A stretch of DNA of 64,000 nt, taken from NCBI RefSeq assembly GCF_004375085.3, contig NZ_SNAQ03000013.1:73358-137357 (forward strand). The letters run 5' to 3'. The first letter of the stretch is position 1; each line of letters begins with the position of its first letter. Origin of the DNA: Lewinella sp. W8. GTDB lineage: Bacteria > Bacteroidota > Bacteroidia > Chitinophagales > Saprospiraceae. A model generated the notes under the pieces. It made no database searches. It saw nothing but the letters and a program-made list of their open reading frames with translations, and was not told the origin of the DNA. This document shows positions 17,810 to 27,453 of the stretch, in pieces. The position numbers were made by a program, and so were the translations under genes.

Positions 17810-19228
17810 ATGAGTAAGAAAAGAAACGACCAGCGAGATCGTTTGCTGGAGGCCCTGGTGGCCCGCTACGAAGAAGGAATCGCGAACAAGTTTGACCTGT
17901 TCCTTTCCGAAGAAGAATTTGAAGAGCTACTGATCCACTACTTCAATGAGCATGATTACGACCGGACCCTTGAGGTCGCAGACGTAGCCATCAGTCAGCA
18001 TGCCTTCACCCCCGAGTTCTACAAATGGAAGGCCCTCATCCATAAGATTAATCTTGAACAGGAGGATGCCCTGGGCGCGCTGGAGAAGTTGAGTATTTAC
18101 GCTCCCAACGACGAAGAGTCCCTGATGCTTCGCCTGGAGGTGCTTACACATTTTGAAGATCGTGAAGGCGCGCGGGACGTCCTCAATCACCTCAACCAGA
18201 TTGTGGAGGCGGAGGACAAGCTCAGCTTGTTGGCCTTCTTCGATGGCCTCCTCCTGCTTCAGGAGGGGGATATTTCCGAAAGCTGGGAAGCCTTCGGAGA
18301 GTCGGTACGACTGGACCCCTACCAGGAACCGGCCTTGGACGAAATGCTGAACGCTTCCGAATTTGGCACCAAGCGTAGTCACCTCGGGGCCCTGCTGGAA
18401 GAACTCCTGGAAGAGGACCCCTTCAACGATTTACTTTGGTACTACCTCGGGCTCTGGTGCGATGACGGACAACGGGAAATGGATGCCCTGGACGCCTTCG
18501 CCAACGCCCGGTCTCTCAACGTGCAGAACGCCAACTACGATCTGGAATACGCCGACAAGCTTTTCGACCTGGATCGCTACGAAGAGGCCCTGAAGGTCTA
18601 TCGGGCCTACTTCGCCTCCGAAGAGGCCGAAGACAGCTATGAAACCTACATGCGGGTGGGTAGATCCTATCAGGTACTGGGCCAACTTAAGGAGGCGCGA
18701 CAAGCCTTTTTCCGGGCCATCGAACTGGAACCGTCGATGTACGACATCTACCAGCACCTGGCGGAATGCTTTGTGGTCGAAGAAAAGTGGGGGATGGCCG
18801 CCTACAATTATGGGCGGGCCGTGGAACAGCACGGACATACCGCCGACTGCTGGTTGGGCCTGGCGCTGTGTAATGCCGCCATCAATGAACCCGAAGAAGC
18901 CGAGCCGGCCTTTTTGAAGGCCCTGGAACTCGATGATCGCTTCAGCGATGCCATCGTTTCCTACGCACTCTTCCTTATTGATCAGGGGCGGGAGCTGGAC
19001 GCCATGGACCTGTTGCGGGAAGCCCTGGAACGTTACAACGACGCCAGCCTCATGTTCGGTGCCGTGGCCATTCACCTCCTGTGCAATAAGCGCCGGTTGG
19101 CCCTCGAGTTTCTCAACGAAGCGCTGTCTACCTACTACAAAGATCATGACCTCCTGCTGGAATGGTATCCGGCCCTCCGCGACGATGAAGAGGTGCAGGC
19201 GCTGCTGTACCTGCACCGGCCCCAGTAA
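17810..19228 (+). CDS. Tetratricopeptide-repeat protein
   Basis: 472 residues, acidic, with no signal peptide, so cytoplasmic. From about residue 40 to the end it is built of TPR-type helix pairs; clear examples are EEALKVYRAYFASEEAEDSY and the unit VGRSYQVLGQLKEARQAFF, with consensus residues at W/L/G/Y-A/F-A-P positions. TPR arrays are protein-interaction scaffolds; no enzymatic domain is visible and the partner is unknown. It faces the SpoU methyltransferase gene with only 11 bp between stops. Confidence 0.85.
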   Translation: MSKKRNDQRDRLLEALVARYEEGIANKFDLFLSEEEFEELLIHYFNEHDYDRTLEVADVAISQHAFTPEFYKWKALIHKINLEQEDALGALEKLSIYAPNDEESLMLRLEVLTHFEDREGARDVLNHLNQIVEAEDKLSLLAFFDGLLLLQEGDISESWEAFGESVRLDPYQEPALDEMLNASEFGTKRSHLGALLEELLEEDPFNDLLWYYLGLWCDDGQREMDALDAFANARSLNVQNANYDLEYADKLFDLDRYEEALKVYRAYFASEEAEDSYETYMRVGRSYQVLGQLKEARQAFFRAIELEPSMYDIYQHLAECFVVEEKWGMAAYNYGRAVEQHGHTADCWLGLALCNAAINEPEEAEPAFLKALELDDRFSDAIVSYALFLIDQGRELDAMDLLREALERYNDASLMFGAVAIHLLCNKRRLALEFLNEALSTYYKDHDLLLEWYPALRDDEEVQALLYLHRPQ

Positions 19229-19239
19229 CGAAAAGGAGA

Positions 19240-19794
19240 TTAAGCCAACTGCCGCAGCAGCTCGTATACCGCAATGCCGGTGGCTACGCTGACGTTCATG
19301 GAAGTATTCTGGCCGAACATGGGCAGGTGAATGCTGTCGTGACACAGGGCCAGTAAGTCCGGGGCTACCCCCTGGCTTTCGGCCCCGGTGACGAGCACCA
19401 GGTCCCGCTGATCTTCGCGAACCGCAGCGGGTAGGGAGTACTCAAAAATCGATTGGCTTTGGTCCGTGATTTCCAGTGCTAGTAGGTAATGACCCGCGCC
19501 CCGCAGTTCGCGCAGGGCTGCCACGGCGTCGGGGTAATGGCGGTAGGGAACGCTCCGGACCGTAGAACGTGCCGTCTTGTTAATCCGGCTATTCGGGGGT
19601 GCCGGCGTATCGCCGGCCAGAATGAGCTGACGGATACCGGCGGCATCACTCAGGCGAAACGCGGCCCCCACGTTTCGCGGGTCCTGCCAATCCGGGCACA
19701 GCAGGCGGATGGGAAATTCCCGCCGGGATTGCTTGATCTCGTGATGCGTTAGCTGGCGAATGAGCGTCCTAGTTGATGAAGGAAACGAGTTCAA
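19240..19794 (-). CDS. SpoU/TrmH-family RNA 2'-O-methyltransferase
   Basis: About 184 residues with the TTG start at 19794. The SPOUT knot motifs are present: motif 1 DPRNVGAAFRLSDAAGI, motif 2 LVTGAESQGVAPDLL, and motif 3 LPMFGQNTSMNVSVATGIA. This family transfers a methyl group from SAM to a ribose 2'-OH in tRNA or rRNA; the target cannot be told from sequence. There is no ATG close to the conserved part. TTG 19794 overlaps the end of the FKBP gene; ATT at 19761, just after the FKBP stop, is an alternative. It is probably translated from the FKBP transcript. Confidence 0.88.
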   Translation of the reverse strand: MNSFPSSTRTLIRQLTHHEIKQSRREFPIRLLCPDWQDPRNVGAAFRLSDAAGIRQLILAGDTPAPPNSRINKTARSTVRSVPYRHYPDAVAALRELRGAGHYLLALEITDQSQSIFEYSLPAAVREDQRDLVLVTGAESQGVAPDLLALCHDSIHLPMFGQNTSMNVSVATGIAVYELLRQLA

Positions 19795-20221
19795 TCTCGA
19801 AGATAAGGTCAGAATTCGGGCAAATGGTACCCACCCGGTTATTGCCGTAGGCAATTTCGGAGGGGATAAAGAGCATCACCCGGCCACCTTCTCCCACCAG
19901 GGGAATACCGATCTGCCAGCCCTGGATGAGTCGGTTGAGGGTGAATTCTACCGGGTTACCGTTCGTACTCTCGAAGATTATGTCGTTGGTCAGGCGTCCC
20001 TCATAGTTAACGGTGACCCTGGCGTCATCTACCGGGCGGCCGGCACTACCGGGCTCCAGAATAATGTACTTCAGCCCCTGCGTTGCTTCCTCAACGGTAA
20101 GCTGGTTGTCTTCAATGTAGGTTTCGATGGAGGGGAGTGCCTGATCACAAGGGTCCTCTTCCCCGCAGCCAAAGCTGAAGAGGACCAGGAAAAGGCCGAA
20201 TAGAAAAAAACGAGTAGCCAT
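19769..20221 (-). CDS. FKBP-type peptidyl-prolyl isomerase, lipoprotein
   Basis: 150 residues from ATG 20221. MATRFFLFGLFLVLFSFGC is a lipoprotein signal with the acceptor Cys about residue 19. The FKBP domain fills residues about 50-150: VTVNYEGRLTNDIIFEST, then FTLNRLIQGWQIGIPLVGEG and LIFEIELVSF. It catalyses cis-trans isomerisation of proline bonds and, given the lipid anchor, helps fold exported proteins in the periplasm. The start was chosen because a TATTTTTG promoter box lies 20 nt upstream; a longer in-frame extension exists but would bury the signal peptide. Confidence 0.93.
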   Translation of the reverse strand: MATRFFLFGLFLVLFSFGCGEEDPCDQALPSIETYIEDNQLTVEEATQGLKYIILEPGSAGRPVDDARVTVNYEGRLTNDIIFESTNGNPVEFTLNRLIQGWQIGIPLVGEGGRVMLFIPSEIAYGNNRVGTICPNSDLIFEIELVSFIN

Positions 20222-20240
20222 TTGATTTTTTTTGGGAGCA

Positions 20241-20269
20241 CAAAAATACACCACCACCTGCACTACAAA
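20241..20269 (-). promoter_or_regulatory. Promoter of the FKBP-SpoU operon
   Basis: On the minus strand, TTTG (20266-20269) is followed after 17 bp by TATTTTTG (20241-20248), matching TAnnTTTG. The ATG is 20 nt downstream. Confidence 0.6.
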
Positions 20270-20520
20270 AAGCTGACGCCCGACATGCTTTTTGGCCGCC
20301 CACTTTTTAACAATTGCGGACCAGGCAGAAACCACCGGGAGCGTGTCAGTTTTTGGCAAGCTTTCCGATTTATTTAAAAATCATCCGGAAATGAGCGAAC
20401 CACTCCGGCCTTCGATGGTTTCGGTGCTAGAGGGACGACAAAAAACGGTCTGTATTTACCATCCGACTGTGTCCAGTCCCCGATATGTGAGAATTTTAAG
20501 ATAAGGTGAGTGTATGTAAG

Positions 20521-20551
20521 AGGTCCGTCGAATTGTCGACGGGCCTTTTTT
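20521..20551 (+). terminator. Orphan rho-independent terminator
   Basis: An 11-bp stem with one G-T pair (AGGTCCGTCGA at 20521-20531, TCGACGGGCCT at 20536-20546), loop ATTG, then a run of six T. It points away from the FKBP gene and lies 67 bp before the sigma-factor ATG. No protein gene precedes it on this strand. It could end a small RNA or act as an attenuator in the sigma-gene leader. Confidence 0.8.
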
Positions 20552-20617
20552 GCGTTTAGGGGCCAAAATTATCTATCTCCCGGGCAACCCTCCGACCATT
20601 CTTGTACCTTAAGGGGG

Positions 20618-21187
20618 ATGACGCAGCCAGAGTACGATGAAAGCTGGCTGGTTGCGGGCTGCCGTAATCAGGACCGAAAGGCGCAACGGGCGCTTTACGA
20701 ACGCTTTCGCGTACCCCTCTATCGCATGTGTCTACGCTACGCCGCCGACGCCCAGGAAGCGGAGGATTTTCTGCACGACGGTATTCTTAAGGTACTGCAG
20801 GACATCGATCAGTTCCGCGGGACCGGAGCCCTGGGGGGATGGGTCCGACGGGTAGTACTTAACGTAGTGCTGCAAAAGCTGAGAAAACGTCCCCGGCTGC
20901 TCGGGGAGGAGCACCTGCCCGCCGGGGAGGAATTACCGGACGTTGACATCGGGGAAGAAATGACGTCGCTTTCCGGGCGCCAAATTTTCAATTTCGTGCG
21001 GGAGTTGCCCCAGGGCTACCGCACCGTATTCAGCCTTTATTACCTGGAGAACCTCACCCATAAGGAGATAGCCGTCCAGTTGGGCATCACGGAAGGCGCC
21101 AGTAAATCCCAATTATCAAAGGCAAAACGCCGACTTCGCTCGGCCATACTTCAACAATTTCCTCATCTACAATCTCTCAGAAAGTGA
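20618..21187 (+). CDS. ECF-family RNA polymerase sigma factor
   Basis: 189 residues. Region 2: FRVPLYRMCLRYAADAQEAE, then DFLHDGILKVLQDIDQF and the WVRRVVLNVVLQKLRKR DNA-melting helix. Region 4: LPQGYRTVFSLYYLENLTHK, then EIAVQLGITEGASKSQLSKA. ATG 20618 is preceded directly by AAGGGGG, too close to serve as a ribosome binding site. The stop overlaps the GTG start of the next gene (GTGA), so the two products are translationally coupled. The neighbour is likely the regulator or the target of this sigma factor. Confidence 0.92.
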   Translation: MTQPEYDESWLVAGCRNQDRKAQRALYERFRVPLYRMCLRYAADAQEAEDFLHDGILKVLQDIDQFRGTGALGGWVRRVVLNVVLQKLRKRPRLLGEEHLPAGEELPDVDIGEEMTSLSGRQIFNFVRELPQGYRTVFSLYYLENLTHKEIAVQLGITEGASKSQLSKAKRRLRSAILQQFPHLQSLRK

Positions 21188-22716
21188 GCGCAAACTGGAG
21201 ACAGAACGGTAATTGGCCCAATCGCCTGAAAGATTGGGAACAGCGGGGAGCCGGTCCCTTGCCGGGAGATGACCTGTGGGGAAAAATCGAGGCGGATTTG
21301 CCTCCTCCCCGAAAGAAGCGGATCCTGCCGGTATGGTGGTTGCTCCTGTTTGGAGGAATCCTGGGACTAACCCTGATCCTGTGGCCCCGGAAGGGAGAAC
21401 TGGCCCAGCGGACTGATGAACAACCCGGTCTGGTTGCTCCGCCACCGACGGAGGCTTCGCTTGCTTACGCCCTGCCGGAGGAAACGGAAAAGGCGGAGGA
21501 GGTGATTATGGAGGGAGAGCAGGATCGCCTCCGGGAAGCAACGGTAGCAACGCCCCAGTCCACTTCTGAGGAAAAGTTTCCCAACGCCACCACCCACAGA
21601 GGTGAGGCAGACCTGGTGCCGTCCGCGAGTTATCCCGCCCCCGAAAGACTAGCGGCCGAAGGGGCGGGCCAGTGGCCCGACCGGAAGCTCCCCAGCAATC
21701 CTGATCATTACCTGGCCACCGGGAGGAACCTGGCACCTGCCCTCCGTGGCCCCGAAAAGTTGCCGGAGGTGCCACTTGCAGCCAAACCGGTCCCGCCCGT
21801 AGCGACTCCCACCCGCGCTTTCCTTAAGGTTGACGGGATTTCGCCACTACCCATGTACGGAATTGAGAAGCTGGCGGTTTCCCAACCGTCCGTGCCCTCC
21901 CGACCCGTCACTCCCGGGAAGTTCACCCCCGTTTCTACGACCGTCCCCGGCACGGTACAACTCAGTGCGGGAATCATCCGGATGAGAACGGAGGTAAAAA
22001 CGCCTCCGGGAGTCGAACTTTCGCCCGTAGACCGGGGAGAAAGATTTGAGACCGGAAACGGTAGCTTTCTGGCGCTTGGCTGGCAAAAAGGACGGTTTGG
22101 GCTTTCCGCCGCATACCGGGAACAACCCCAGAGCAACCAGTATTTTACCCGCCGGCAACTCAACTTTGACCAGAGCCGGGAAGAAAATTCTCCCGATGGA
22201 CTCCGAACGAGTACCTACGAACTGGAGGCCAAGGACGGCTTTTCGGAGTCGACCCTGGAAATTGAAATCAAGCGCTCTTCTAATACTCATATAAGTGAAC
22301 AAGATATCCTCCGGGTGGAAGTACGCACGGATCAGGAACTTGACGTGCGTTCGGTGCCTCTGCTGGTTCACTACGAGCAACCTCTCGGGCGCTTGTTCTC
22401 CCTCCGTTTGGGGGCGGGATTGAGTTTCAATGAATTACGGCTTGCCCAATCCCGCACCCTGACGCGGGTACAACTCAGTACTGGCCAGATTCTGGCCGGG
22501 AATCGCTTGTTGCGGGGGCAATCTGCCTCCCAGAAATTCGATTACTGGGCCTTGCATACCCAGGCGGGCTTCTTTCTCGCTCCCCGGGATTTCCCACTGT
22601 CGCTGGGGGTTGGAATTGACCTTTCGCGGAGCCTGGGCGACTGGTGGCCCCAACGCCCCGATGGCCGCTGGTTGGAGACCCGCGGACTCAGCGTGATGGC
22701 GGGCTTCCGGTTTTAA
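21184..22716 (+). CDS. One-pass membrane protein with barrel-like C-terminus, coupled to ECF sigma
   Basis: 510 residues from a GTG overlapping the sigma stop. Residues 1-46 are short and charged; a membrane helix follows (ILPVWWLLLFGGILGLTLIL, about 47-66). Residues 67-270 are a Pro/Glu-rich disordered linker. The last ~230 residues read as beta strands with the aromatic-girdle pattern of an outer-membrane barrel (GRLFSLRLGAGLSFNELRL ... LSVMAGFRF, ending in Phe). The N-terminal half fits a membrane anti-sigma protein; the C-terminal half fits an outer-membrane protein. One chain spanning both membranes would be unusual. No named family is recognised. Confidence 0.7.
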   Translation: MSANWRQNGNWPNRLKDWEQRGAGPLPGDDLWGKIEADLPPPRKKRILPVWWLLLFGGILGLTLILWPRKGELAQRTDEQPGLVAPPPTEASLAYALPEETEKAEEVIMEGEQDRLREATVATPQSTSEEKFPNATTHRGEADLVPSASYPAPERLAAEGAGQWPDRKLPSNPDHYLATGRNLAPALRGPEKLPEVPLAAKPVPPVATPTRAFLKVDGISPLPMYGIEKLAVSQPSVPSRPVTPGKFTPVSTTVPGTVQLSAGIIRMRTEVKTPPGVELSPVDRGERFETGNGSFLALGWQKGRFGLSAAYREQPQSNQYFTRRQLNFDQSREENSPDGLRTSTYELEAKDGFSESTLEIEIKRSSNTHISEQDILRVEVRTDQELDVRSVPLLVHYEQPLGRLFSLRLGAGLSFNELRLAQSRTLTRVQLSTGQILAGNRLLRGQSASQKFDYWALHTQAGFFLAPRDFPLSLGVGIDLSRSLGDWWPQRPDGRWLETRGLSVMAGFRF

Positions 22717-22785
22717 CGGTCTGGGGGGAGGGGAGTGAGGGGAATCATCCAGCGTTCACTACCTTGGGCTAGTAACTTTCCCCGT

Positions 22786-24147
22786 ATGCGTCGTTTGTCG
22801 TTTCAGCACTTCTTTTTCCCCCTGATGGTCCTCCTGGGAGGCTGTGAGTCAGGAGAGGAAGAAGCCCGGCGTCCTTCACAAAATTCCGCCTCCGTGTCTT
22901 CCGCCTATTCCGAAGCCGACTACCAGGACTTTCGCCTGGTCGATAGTGTGTTGTACGACAAGATCCTGGGCAGCCTGGTGGGATCGGCCATCGGTGATGC
23001 CATGGGAGCGCCGACGGAAATGTGGGACCGGCAGGCGATCAGCGAAGAATACGGTCACGTAGACAGTCTTGATCTGGTGCTGCGGATTCCGAGTCCGGAG
23101 GGTCCCTGGGACTTCAACCTGCCTCCCGGTGCGGGTACGGACGATACCCGATGGAAGGCCCTCATGACCCGCTACTTCCTGCGGGAGCACGAAGCACGTA
23201 GCCGGATTCGGCCCCTGGAGCCCGCGGCGTCACGATTCGCGGAGTACCTCAACGATCAGTACGCCCGCCGGGTGGACGCCCTGCGGGCCACCGACGGACT
23301 GGAACCGGAACCCTTTGAAGACGGCATGCTTCGGCTCACCTGGTTGCAGGAATGGGCGAGGGTCAGTCGGGCCTATGCCAGTAAGGACATTGACGCTTAC
23401 CGCGACGCCATTTCCCGCTTTTACGGCGGAGAGATGGCCTGTGCCGGTATGCTTTACGCTCCCGTAGTGGGGGCCGTGTATCCGGGCCGCCCGGAGGCGG
23501 CCTACCGGGCGGCGTACGACCTGGCCATTTTCGACCTCGGCTACGCCCGCGACATCACCGCGCTGACGGCCGCCATGACGGCCGCCTGCTTCGCACCGGA
23601 GGCAGACGTGGACAGCCTGCGGAAAGTAATTCAGGAAGTCGATCCGGCGGGATTTTTCCGTTCCCGCCTCCTCGGCCGGGTGGCTTACCAGCAGTTTCGC
23701 CAGGCCCGGACGATCGCGCGTACGGCTCGTCGCTTAACGCACGAGGACCTAAAAGAGATGACCTTCCGGATACCGGACGCCTATCCCTACGACAGCCTCA
23801 CCTACGCACAAACTTTGGAGGCTTACAAATGGCTGGATAGGGCCAAGCAAGATGCGCCCTTCCATGCCGGGGAAATCCATCTCATCCACCTTACGGCGAT
23901 GATCTTCTGTGACCTGGATTTTTCGAGGGCACTGGAATTCGTGACCAATTACGGACGGGATAACGACACCGTGGCGGCCGTGACCGGCGCTCAGTTGGGG
24001 GCCCTGCACGGCTACGCCTCCCTGCCCAAAGACCAACGGGAACTGGTCTTGCGGGTCAACCGGGAAATACTGGACATCGACCTGGAGAAGCTGGCCGGCG
24101 AACTTACCCGGGCGGTCCTGGACCGGCGGGGGGAGGCGACCAAATAA
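22786..24147 (+). CDS. ADP-ribosylglycohydrolase-family lipoprotein
   Basis: 453 residues from ATG 22786. MRRLSFQHFFFPLMVLLGGC is a lipoprotein signal (acceptor Cys20). The ADP-ribosylglycohydrolase fold follows from about residue 55: GSLVGSAIGDAMGAPTE, the first metal-binding motif GTDDTRW (D119, D120, T121), and the second, YGRDNDTVAAVTGAQLGALH, near residue 400. Both Mg-binding sites are intact, so it should remove ADP-ribose or hydrolyse a related substrate. DraG-type enzymes are normally cytoplasmic, so export is odd. A longer in-frame start at 22735 would spoil the signal. TAACTTTC just upstream is a near-match promoter box. Confidence 0.87.
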   Translation: MRRLSFQHFFFPLMVLLGGCESGEEEARRPSQNSASVSSAYSEADYQDFRLVDSVLYDKILGSLVGSAIGDAMGAPTEMWDRQAISEEYGHVDSLDLVLRIPSPEGPWDFNLPPGAGTDDTRWKALMTRYFLREHEARSRIRPLEPAASRFAEYLNDQYARRVDALRATDGLEPEPFEDGMLRLTWLQEWARVSRAYASKDIDAYRDAISRFYGGEMACAGMLYAPVVGAVYPGRPEAAYRAAYDLAIFDLGYARDITALTAAMTAACFAPEADVDSLRKVIQEVDPAGFFRSRLLGRVAYQQFRQARTIARTARRLTHEDLKEMTFRIPDAYPYDSLTYAQTLEAYKWLDRAKQDAPFHAGEIHLIHLTAMIFCDLDFSRALEFVTNYGRDNDTVAAVTGAQLGALHGYASLPKDQRELVLRVNREILDIDLEKLAGELTRAVLDRRGEATK

Positions 24148-24182
24148 ATTTGGCGATAGCGAGAAGTGAAACGGCATCCTTA

Positions 24183-24201
24183 GGGCAACAAGTGCAGGTG
24201 C
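24183..24201 (-). repeat. Intergenic GCACCTGC...GCCC element, copy 2
   Basis: The minus strand reads GCACCTGCACTTGTTGCCC, in the 226-bp space between the ADP-ribosylglycohydrolase and guaB genes, whose 3' ends face each other. The rest of this spacer has small GC-rich hairpins (CGGCC CGAAA GGCCG near 24258-24272) but no T-run terminator. Confidence 0.5.
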
Positions 24202-24373
24202 CGCGGCCTTGGGTAAGGAGCCATGTGGGGGTAATCCCACCGCCAGCCCTTCGGCCCGAAAGGCCGTTCCTGACTGCGGAGCGGGGGGCTGCGGACCGTT
24301 CGCAGAACGGGCCAGGGCCCGCGACCCACCGACCGAAGCGTCTGCCAATCAGAGATGCTAAACCCAACAACCG

Positions 24374-26589
<2,216 letters not shown>

Positions 26590-26597
<8 letters not shown>

Positions 26598-27363
26598 TGT
26601 AGGTCCATTTCCGGAGGAAGCGGAGCCCGACCGATATTTCGATGGTGAAATTCCGAATGGCCCGTTCGCCGATGGTCCGGTTCCCGGCGCCGAAGGGGTC
26701 GATGACGTTCTGGATGGGGGGCTGGTTATACTGGAAATTCAGGTCCGGGTGAGCGGAGATTTCCACAAAGCCACCCATGGCATCATTGATGGGAATATTG
26801 GCGCCGGCTCCCGCGCTGACGCCGTAGGTGAAGCGGTTGATGAAGCTGTAACTTTCAAAGGGGTAATTGGCCCGGAAGTTCAGACCGAAAGAGCCCTCCA
26901 GCTGATCGTATTCGTCCAGGTTGGTGTCCACGTTATAATCCAAGCGTACGCCGAGGAGGTAGTAAAAGTCGGCGATTCGGGAGTAGCCAAAAACCTGCTT
27001 GGCCCCGATCCCGAGGGAAATGTTCTGAAAGCGGAAATCATCGGCGGGCAGGGTCACGCCGGCTCCCCCGAAGGTGAATCCCCGGCGCCGGCTGATGCGG
27101 CTGCCGCGGATGTGGTAGCCCAGCTGTCCGTAGAAGCTGAACTTCCCCTGAGCCGGAACGGATTCCACGAACAGGGCACCGTGGTAACCCAGCAGGAGTT
27201 CGGTTTCCAGTCCCGTCCAGTCCTGGTTGCCCAGGCTGGCGCCTCCCTTAAATCCAAAGAGGTACCCACCCCAGTCAATGCCGTATTCGCCTTCCTGCTG
27301 CAGGTTTTGTGCCGATAGGGATAGGGGAAGGACAAACAGTAAAAGCAGTAGGATTCTATGCAT
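26590..27363 (-). CDS. Outer-membrane beta-barrel-type protein
   Basis: 257 residues. A signal peptide (MHRILLLLLFVLPLSLSAQ) is followed by repeated amphipathic strands rich in Gly and aromatic residues (YGIDWGGYLFGFKGGASLGN, FSFYGQLGYHIRGSRI, FYYLLGVRLDYNVDTN) typical of PorT/OmpA-barrel-like outer-membrane proteins of Bacteroidota. No plug or enzymatic domain. It overlaps comF by 8 nt. The function is unknown. Confidence 0.72.
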
Positions 27364-27390
27364 AAGTGAATGAGGATAACGAAAGGGGAA

Positions 27391-27421
27391 GACCCGGGCG
27401 CCGCCACGCGGCGCCCGGGTC
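27391..27421 (-). terminator. Perfect GC-rich hairpin after the LysM gene
   Basis: A perfect 14-bp stem (27391-27404 with 27408-27421) around a 3-nt CAC loop. On the minus strand it lies 33 bp after the stop of the glucosaminidase-LysM gene and is followed by TTCCCCTTTC, a weak T-rich tail. It sits 28 bp before the outer-membrane protein ATG, so it probably separates the two transcripts. Confidence 0.6.
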
Positions 27422-27453
27422 GCTAAGGTACAAAACCCCTACGGTCCTTTTAC

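Larger units (their letters stand above)
20222..20617. other. Divergent intergenic region with an orphan terminator
   Basis: 396 bp between the FKBP gene (minus) and an ECF sigma gene (plus). The left end has the FKBP promoter. About 300 bp of non-coding sequence then leads to a plus-strand intrinsic terminator at 20521-20551, so something short is probably transcribed here. A block at 20559-20588 resembles one at 17695-17727. TACCTTAA (20605-20612) just before the sigma ATG is a weak promoter box. Confidence 0.5.

Noticed and set aside
20292-20504. 70-codon plus-strand frame in the FKBP-sigma spacer
   Set aside because: Composition is not protein-like and there is no start context; a non-coding transcript explains the terminator better.
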